A DNA stretch of 12,328 nucleotides. Origin: Paradesertivirga sp965650335. GTDB lineage: Bacteria > Bacteroidota > Bacteroidia > Sphingobacteriales > Sphingobacteriaceae. Position 1 is the stretch's first letter; the number at the start of each line of letters is the position of its first letter. The stretch lies in NCBI GenBank assembly GCA_965650335.1, contig CBFGOI010000125.1, positions 1 through 12,328 of the forward strand. The letters run 5' to 3'. The notes under the pieces are model-generated. The model was not told the DNA's origin and searched no databases. It worked only from the letters and a program-made list of their open reading frames with translations. This document shows, one piece after another, positions 7,031 through 12,328 of the stretch. The position numbers and the translations under genes were made by a program.

Positions 7031-7076
7031 CAATCGATCGCAGTTTACATTGTGGCAGTCTGGATCTAATCGATTG
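7031..7076. promoter_or_regulatory. Inverted ATCGAT boxes upstream of fadN
   Basis: CAATCGAT (7031-7038) and its reverse complement ATCGATTG (7069-7076) are 30 bases apart and end 44 bases before the fadN ATG. Each box is itself nearly palindromic. The arrangement could be a pair of operator sites for a regulator of the fatty-acid cluster, but no regulator gene is in the window and the boxes are short. The role is inference. Confidence 0.3.
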
Positions 7077-7120
7077 AATTTGTTTGCTGATAGAAATAAC
7101 CCGGTTAAAATTTAATCCTT

Positions 7121-9502
7121 ATGAATTTGAAAAACCGACATATCAAGAAAGTAGCAATATTAGGTTCCGGAGTTATGGGCAGTCGAATTGCATGTCATTT
7201 TGCTAATATCGGCGTAGAAGTGCTGTTGCTTGACATACTTCCAAAGGATGCTCAGCAAGATAAGAAACACCGCAATAAAATTGTAAATGATTCCCTTCAG
7301 AATACTCTGAAATCCAACCCCACTCCAATCTATTCTAAATCTTTCTCAAGTCGCATTACTACCGGAAACTTTGAAGATGACATGCAGCAGATTTCTACCT
7401 GCGATTGGATTCTTGAAGCTATCATAGAAAAGATAGAAATTAAACAAGAACTTTTTGCCACGGTCGATAAATTCAGAACCTCTGGAACTTTAATTTCATC
7501 CAACACCTCGGGCATACCGATTCATTTAATGTGTGAGGGTCGTAGCGATGACTTTCGTAAACATTTCTGTGGTACACACTTTTTCAATCCCCCCCGTTAT
7601 TTGCCGCTTCTTGAAATTATACCAGGTGCTGAAACTTCTTCTGAAATAATCGATTTCTTAATTTATTATGGTGAAAAATTTTTAGGCAAAACCACTGTTT
7701 TAGCTAAAGATACCCCCGGATTTATAGGGAACCGAATAGGTATGTTCAGCATAATGAGCACCCTGCATTACGCCAAAAACGCGGGCTTATCGGTTGCTGA
7801 AATCGATAAGCTTACCGGACCAGTTATAGGGCATCCAAAGTCCGCCACCTTTAGAACCAGTGATGTTGTGGGATTGGACACCATCGTTCATGTAGCCAAC
7901 GCATTTGTTCAAAGTTTACCCAATGATGAAGCAAAGGATGTTTTTGTTACTCCTGATTTTGTTGAAGGGATGATTACAAATAATTGGCTTGGCAGTAAGA
8001 CAGAGCAGGGTTTTTATAAGAAGCAGGAAGTTGAGGGTAAAACAGAATTTCTGACTCTTGACCTAAACTCACTCGAGTATACTTCTCCTCAAAAAGTTCA
8101 GTTCTCGGTATTAGAGTCGACTAAACTTATTGATAACCTTAAAGAAAGGTTAGGTGTATTGTTTGCTGATAAAGGTAAAGCAGGAGATTTCTACCGGTCT
8201 ACGTTTTATCAGCTCTTTGCCTATGCAAGTAAGCGTATTCCAGAAATCGCTGATGAAATATATAAAATAGACGCGGCCATGTCGGCGGGTTTTGGCTGGG
8301 AGATGGGGCCTTTTGAAATGTGGGATGCGCTCGATTCCCAAAAAGTACTCAAAGAGATGGAGGCTGCCGGCATCAAACCTTCTGCCTGGGTGTATGATAT
8401 GATCGAAAGTGGATCTACTTCATTTTATAAACTCGAAAACGGCACTCGCTTGTATTATGATATTGAGTCCAAATCATATAAAATAATTCCAGGTACAGAA
8501 TCCTTCATTCTTTTGAAAAACCTGTCATCTTCAAAAAATATATGGAGTAATAAGGGAACCACCATTACAGATTTGGGAGACGGTATTTTAAATATCGAGT
8601 TTCATACCAAGATGAATACCATTGGCGGTGAAGTTATCGAAGGAATTAATAAGGCAATTGACCTTGCTGAGCAAGAATATAAAGGTCTGGTTATCTCTAA
8701 CGAAGGCGCAAATTTTAGCGCGGGTGCCAACATTGCAATGATCTTTATGATGGCTGTTGAAGATGAGCTGGATGAATTAAACACATTAATTAAGTTTTTC
8801 CAGAATACCATGATGCGCCTTCGTTATTCATCGATTCCGGTAATTGCAGCACCACATGGAATGGCCTTCGGAGGAGGATGTGAACTGTGTTTACATGCAG
8901 ATAAGGTAGTGGCACATGCGGAGCTGTATATGGGTTTGGTAGAATTTGGAGTGGGTTTAATTCCCGCAGGTGGGGGCACTAAAGAATTTGCTTTGAGGTT
9001 ATCAGACGAATTACGCGAGGGTGATGTTGAGTTAAATGCTTTTCGCGATAGATTTCTGACAATCGGACAGGCTAAAGTGTCAACATCAGCCTACGATGCT
9101 ATTGAGTTGGGCTACCTGCGTAAAGATAAAGATGTAGTTGTAGTTTCCCGAAACAGGCTACTTGCTCAGGCCAAGCAGCATTGTCTTCAAATGTGGGACG
9201 ACGGGTATTCGCAGCCTATTAGGAGGGACGATATCAAGGTTTTAGGAAAACCAGCCTTAGGATTGGGATACGTTGGAGCAAATAACATGCTTGCCGGCAA
9301 GTATATAAGTGAACACGATGTTAAGATTAGCCAAAAGTTGGCTTTTGTTTTAGCTGGAGGTGATTTATCGCAAGCAAGCAGAGTTACTGAGCAATATCTT
9401 CTTGATCTCGAAAGAAATGCCTTTTTATCGCTTTGCCGGGAAAAGAAAACTCTCGAAAGAATTCAGTCTGTTTTATCAGGCGGAAAAATATTAAGGAATT
9501 AA
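7121..9502 (+). CDS. fadN: FadN-type bifunctional 3-hydroxyacyl-CoA dehydrogenase / enoyl-CoA hydratase
   Basis: This 793-residue protein catalyses hydration of trans-2-enoyl-CoA and NAD-dependent oxidation of the resulting 3-hydroxyacyl-CoA in beta-oxidation. The dehydrogenase comes first: a Rossmann fold with GSGVMGS at 15-21 and the catalytic pair His153 (GTHFFNPP) and Glu165 (LEIIPG), 12 residues apart as in the family. C-terminal dehydrogenase domains include DTPGFIGNRIG at 197-207 and a second copy around 357-430 (FGWEMGPFEMWD). The crotonase domain at about 485-700 has the oxyanion segments NFSAGANI (531-538) and MAFGGGCE (581-588). Both catalytic glutamates are present, Glu588 and Glu608 (LVEFGVGLIPAGGGT). 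This domain order is that of Bacillus FadN, the reverse of E. coli FadB. The ATG at 7121 gives the normal short lead into the Rossmann motif. The gene ends 11 bases before fadA. Confidence 0.95.
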   Translation: MNLKNRHIKKVAILGSGVMGSRIACHFANIGVEVLLLDILPKDAQQDKKHRNKIVNDSLQNTLKSNPTPIYSKSFSSRITTGNFEDDMQQISTCDWILEAIIEKIEIKQELFATVDKFRTSGTLISSNTSGIPIHLMCEGRSDDFRKHFCGTHFFNPPRYLPLLEIIPGAETSSEIIDFLIYYGEKFLGKTTVLAKDTPGFIGNRIGMFSIMSTLHYAKNAGLSVAEIDKLTGPVIGHPKSATFRTSDVVGLDTIVHVANAFVQSLPNDEAKDVFVTPDFVEGMITNNWLGSKTEQGFYKKQEVEGKTEFLTLDLNSLEYTSPQKVQFSVLESTKLIDNLKERLGVLFADKGKAGDFYRSTFYQLFAYASKRIPEIADEIYKIDAAMSAGFGWEMGPFEMWDALDSQKVLKEMEAAGIKPSAWVYDMIESGSTSFYKLENGTRLYYDIESKSYKIIPGTESFILLKNLSSSKNIWSNKGTTITDLGDGILNIEFHTKMNTIGGEVIEGINKAIDLAEQEYKGLVISNEGANFSAGANIAMIFMMAVEDELDELNTLIKFFQNTMMRLRYSSIPVIAAPHGMAFGGGCELCLHADKVVAHAELYMGLVEFGVGLIPAGGGTKEFALRLSDELREGDVELNAFRDRFLTIGQAKVSTSAYDAIELGYLRKDKDVVVVSRNRLLAQAKQHCLQMWDDGYSQPIRRDDIKVLGKPALGLGYVGANNMLAGKYISEHDVKISQKLAFVLAGGDLSQASRVTEQYLLDLERNAFLSLCREKKTLERIQSVLSGGKILRN

Positions 9503-9513
9503 CAGGAAAAGAC

Positions 9514-10689
9514 ATGGACGCATATATAGTAGCAGCCTGCAGAAGCGCAGTTGGGAAAGCCAACCGGGGAGGCTTCCGTTTTACCCGGCCTGATTTACTT
9601 GCTTCGAACGTTATTAAGCAGCTGATGACGTCTGTTCCGGGTGTGGAAAATGAGCAGGTCGATGATGTGATTGTCGGTAATGCAATGCCAGAGGCCGAGC
9701 AGGGGCTAAATGTCGGCCGATTAATTTCCTTGCTGGCTCTTGACACGGATAAAGTACCCGGAATGACTGTGAACAGGTATTGCGCGTCCGGTTTGGAAAC
9801 GATCGCCATAGCTTCGGCTAAAATTCATGCGGGATTGGCAGATTGCATTATTGCCGGCGGTGTCGAGAGCATGAGCCTTATTCCGATGGGAGGCTGGCGG
9901 GTCGTACCCGATGCTGATACAGCTCTTGCTCATCCGGATTATTATTGGGGCATGGGTTTAACCGCGGAAGCTGTAGCTGATGAATACAAAATAAGCAGGG
10001 AAGATCAGGACGAATTCTCTTACCATTCCCATCGAAAGGCCATATCTGCAATAAAAGAAGGCAGGTTTGATAAACAGATAGTGCCGGTAAACATAACTGA
10101 GCAATATATCGATGAAATCGGAAAAAGAGGAACACGCGATTTTATTGTAAATACAGATGAAGGTCCGAGGGCAGATACGACAGTTGAAGCACTTGCAAAA
10201 TTAAAACCTGTTTTTAGAGCGGGCGGGATGGTAACTGCCGGCAACTCATCTCAAACCAGCGACGGTGCGGCATTTGTAATGGTCGTCAGCGAACGCTTTC
10301 TTAAAGAGCATAATCTGACACCGATTGCTCGCATGGTAAACTATGCCGTGGCGGGAGTTCCACCGCGTATAATGGGTATCGGACCCCTGATAGCAATTCC
10401 GAAGGTTTTAAAGATGGCCGGAATCCACCAAAACGATATAGACTTGATTGAGCTCAATGAAGCGTTTGCCTCACAGTCGCTTGCCATTGTACGTGAACTA
10501 AAGCTAAACCCTGATATTGTAAATGTCAATGGCGGAGCCATTGCATTGGGGCATCCTTTGGGGTGTAGTGGAGCTAAACTTTCGGTCCAGATTTTTGATG
10601 AGATGAACAAAAGAGGCAGCAGATATGGAATGGTTACCATGTGTGTGGGAACGGGGCAGGGTGCAGCCGGGATTTTTGAACGATTATAA
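9514..10689 (+). CDS. fadA: Acetyl-CoA C-acyltransferase (3-ketoacyl-CoA thiolase)
   Basis: This 391-residue thiolase performs the last step of beta-oxidation, cleaving 3-ketoacyl-CoA with CoA to acetyl-CoA and a shortened acyl-CoA. The nucleophile Cys90 is in NRYCASG, His347 in GGAIALGHPLGCSG, and the acid/base Cys377 in CVGTGQGAAG. The His-to-Cys spacing of 30 is that of the family. NEAFA lies at 316-320 and GGVESM at 115-120. The frame is open back to 9433 inside fadN, but the ATG at 9514 is the right start: it gives the family-typical MDAYIVAACRSAVGK N-terminus and has AGGAAAA just upstream, one of the few Shine-Dalgarno-like sites here. The 11-base gap to fadN indicates co-transcription and probably a functional pair or complex with FadN. 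Confidence 0.96.
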   Translation: MDAYIVAACRSAVGKANRGGFRFTRPDLLASNVIKQLMTSVPGVENEQVDDVIVGNAMPEAEQGLNVGRLISLLALDTDKVPGMTVNRYCASGLETIAIASAKIHAGLADCIIAGGVESMSLIPMGGWRVVPDADTALAHPDYYWGMGLTAEAVADEYKISREDQDEFSYHSHRKAISAIKEGRFDKQIVPVNITEQYIDEIGKRGTRDFIVNTDEGPRADTTVEALAKLKPVFRAGGMVTAGNSSQTSDGAAFVMVVSERFLKEHNLTPIARMVNYAVAGVPPRIMGIGPLIAIPKVLKMAGIHQNDIDLIELNEAFASQSLAIVRELKLNPDIVNVNGGAIALGHPLGCSGAKLSVQIFDEMNKRGSRYGMVTMCVGTGQGAAGIFERL

Positions 10690-10711
10690 TTTACCAGAGA
10701 TTACAATCCTT

Positions 10712-10741
10712 ATGAAGTTGAAACGTAGGCATCCAATATAA
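10712..10741 (+). pseudogene. Nine-codon mini-ORF resembling the start of fadN (possible remnant)
   Basis: Between fadA and fadE the sequence encodes MKLKRRHPI and then a stop. It resembles the first residues of FadN, MNLKNRHIKK. At the DNA level 10705-10723 matches 7114-7132 at 18 of 19 bases, covering seven bases before the ATG and the first four codons; the match then fades. This could be the broken start of a second hydroxyacyl-CoA dehydrogenase gene, the scar of a local duplication or recombination, or a short leader ORF ahead of fadE. Whether it is translated is unknown. Confidence 0.4.
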
Positions 10742-10762
10742 AATAGTATTAAAATTCAGATT

Positions 10763-12328
10763 ATGAGTGTATCCATCCAATTAACATCGATAAAAGGGGG
10801 CGAGTTTCTGATCAGAGAAACAAAAGCAGGGGATGTTTTCATTCCCGAGAACTGGACTGATGAACAATTAATGATCGCTCAAACCTGCCAGGATTTTATA
10901 GATCAGAAAGTAATTCCCATTTTAGATCGGATCGATGCGCAGGAAGATGGTCTTATGGCCAGCCTTTTAGACGAAGCAGGTAAACTCGGATTATGCGCCA
11001 TTTCCATCCCGGAAGAATATGGTGGTTTCGGCAAAGACTTTAATACCTCCATGTTAGTCAGCGAAAAGACAGGTGCAGGCGCTTCCTTCTCAGTCGCTTT
11101 TTCTGCCCATACAGGTATCGCAACTTTACCAATTTTATATTACGGAAACAAGGCACAAAAGGATAAGTACATCCCTAGATTGGCAAGCGCAGAGTGGAAA
11201 GGAGCATATTGCCTGACTGAACCTTCAGCCGGCTCCGATGCCAATTCAGGAAAAACCAGGGCTACACTATCGCCGGATGGTAAATATTATATACTCAATG
11301 GACAAAAAATGTGGATCACCAATGCAGGTATCGCTGATGTATTTACAGTTTTTGCGAAAATTGATGAGGACACACATCTGAGTGCCTTTATCGTGGAAAA
11401 AGGGATGGAGGGATTCTCATTGAATGTAGAGGAGCATAAAATGGGTATTAAGGGAAGTTCTACCCGTCAGGTTTTTTTCAATGAATGTAAGGTGCCTGCT
11501 GAGAATTTACTATCTGAACGGGGAAATGGCTTCAAAATAGCCCTGAATATTCTGAATATCGGCCGGATTAAATTGGGTGCGGCTGTGTTGGGCGCAGCTA
11601 AAAATGTTATCACACAATCAGTTAAATACGCCAACGAGCGTCAGCAATTTGGCCGGGTCATTGCCGGATACGGAGCAATTAAATATAAGTTGGCCGAACA
11701 AGCTATAAGAACATATGCCACAGAATCTGCCGTTTACCGAGCCGGTCAGAATATCGAAGATGCTATCCAAAGCTTAATTGAAAATGGGATGGATGCTGCC
11801 GAGGCGAAACTTAAAGGAACTGAGCAGTTTGCCATCGAAGCTGCAATTATTAAAGTCCATGCATCCGAAGCATTAGATTATGTAGTAGATGAAGGCGTGC
11901 AGATTTATGGCGGCATGGGCTATAGCACCGATGCTCCGATGGAACGTGCTTATCGCGATTCGCGCATTAACCGGATTTTCGAGGGAACCAATGAAATAAA
12001 CAGGTTACTCATCGTGGATATGATTTTAAAGCGTGCGCTGAAAGGAGAATTTGATTTAATAGGCCCCGCAAAAAAAGTGGCGGCAGAATTACTAAGCATT
12101 CCTGATCTTAATGGTAATGAGGGTGATGTTTTCGACCGGGAGAAAAAATATATCGTAAGTTTTAAGAAAGCAGTATTACTGGTTGCGGGAGCTGCGGTTC
12201 AGAAATTGAACAAAGCCCTGTCTGAAGAGCAGGAAGTACTAATGTATCTTGCCGATATGATAATTGAGGTGTATATCTCCGAATCTCTTCAATTGAGGGT
12301 AGAAAAATTAGCCGAACAGCAACCCGGG
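10763..12328 (+). CDS. fadE: Acyl-CoA dehydrogenase (partial, C-terminus beyond right edge)
   Basis: The frame runs 522 codons from the ATG at 10763 to the right edge without a stop. Relatives of this long FadE type have close to 600 residues, so about 75 residues are probably missing. Acyl-CoA dehydrogenases use FAD to make trans-2-enoyl-CoA from acyl-CoA, the first step of beta-oxidation, passing electrons to ETF. The first signature AYCLTEPSAGSDA lies at 148-160. The flavin-contact segment KMWITNAG is at 182-189. RQQFGR is at 293-298. The second signature QIYGGMGYSTDAPMERAYRD is at 380-399. The catalytic base is likely Glu407 in IFEGTNEINR, the position used in medium-chain enzymes. The extra helical region after about 430 is typical of the longer, very-long-chain-like class. 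It lies 73 bases after fadA with no terminator between them and is probably in the same operon. Confidence 0.95.
   Translation, partial: MSVSIQLTSIKGGEFLIRETKAGDVFIPENWTDEQLMIAQTCQDFIDQKVIPILDRIDAQEDGLMASLLDEAGKLGLCAISIPEEYGGFGKDFNTSMLVSEKTGAGASFSVAFSAHTGIATLPILYYGNKAQKDKYIPRLASAEWKGAYCLTEPSAGSDANSGKTRATLSPDGKYYILNGQKMWITNAGIADVFTVFAKIDEDTHLSAFIVEKGMEGFSLNVEEHKMGIKGSSTRQVFFNECKVPAENLLSERGNGFKIALNILNIGRIKLGAAVLGAAKNVITQSVKYANERQQFGRVIAGYGAIKYKLAEQAIRTYATESAVYRAGQNIEDAIQSLIENGMDAAEAKLKGTEQFAIEAAIIKVHASEALDYVVDEGVQIYGGMGYSTDAPMERAYRDSRINRIFEGTNEINRLLIVDMILKRALKGEFDLIGPAKKVAAELLSIPDLNGNEGDVFDREKKYIVSFKKAVLLVAGAAVQKLNKALSEEQEVLMYLADMIIEVYISESLQLRVEKLAEQQPG

Noticed and set aside
6848..7033. Minus-strand frame of 61 codons in the gap before fadN
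   Set aside because: No recognisable motif, no promoter or ribosome site, and composition like random translation of AT-rich DNA.
9433..9513. Upstream start for the thiolase overlapping fadN
   Set aside because: The extension is translated from fadN coding sequence in another frame. The ATG at 9514 has a Shine-Dalgarno-like AGGAAAA and yields the standard thiolase N-terminus.
9384..10640. Several long minus-strand frames opposite fadA
   Set aside because: They are antisense shadows of a strongly conserved thiolase gene and encode nothing recognisable.

Overview
The window looks like chromosomal DNA of a Bacteroidota bacterium, most likely from the Sphingobacteriia/Cytophagia side of the phylum. 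The evidence is AT-rich intergenic DNA, weak or absent Shine-Dalgarno sequences, promoter-like elements of the TTTG / TAnnTTTG type typical of this phylum's primary sigma factor, and a pair of small secreted proteins of a PepSY-like type. The assignment to phylum is fairly secure. Anything finer is a guess.

Layout. Positions 1-3098 are read on the minus strand: the 5' two thirds of a SpoU/TrmH-family RNA methyltransferase running off the left edge (1-313), galactokinase galK (477-1628), and two paralogous secreted proteins of about 160 residues (1839-2321 and 2598-3098). Hairpins follow galK and each of the two secreted-protein genes, so these three look like separate short transcription units. 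A divergent intergenic region (3099-3375) then switches to the plus strand. There follow tex (3376-5622), a patatin-like phospholipase that starts at a non-ATG codon (5728-6840), and a fatty-acid beta-oxidation cluster: fadN (7121-9502), fadA (9514-10689) and fadE (10763 to the right edge, cut off). No gap between genes exceeds 300 bases.

How the genes fit together. FadE, FadN and FadA supply acyl-CoA dehydrogenase, then enoyl-CoA hydratase plus 3-hydroxyacyl-CoA dehydrogenase, then thiolase, which is a full beta-oxidation cycle in the order fadN-fadA-fadE known from Bacillus subtilis. The patatin upstream could release fatty acids to feed it, but the 280-base gap and the lack of a visible shared promoter leave that as inference. 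GalK, the methyltransferase and Tex are housekeeping or carbohydrate functions with no evident link to the cluster.

I see no mobile element, CRISPR array, tRNA, rRNA or convincing new system. The points most worth a second look are the tandem secreted paralogs with a duplicated promoter/leader, a nine-codon mini-ORF between fadA and fadE that copies the start of fadN, and the non-ATG start of the patatin gene supported by a good upstream promoter match.
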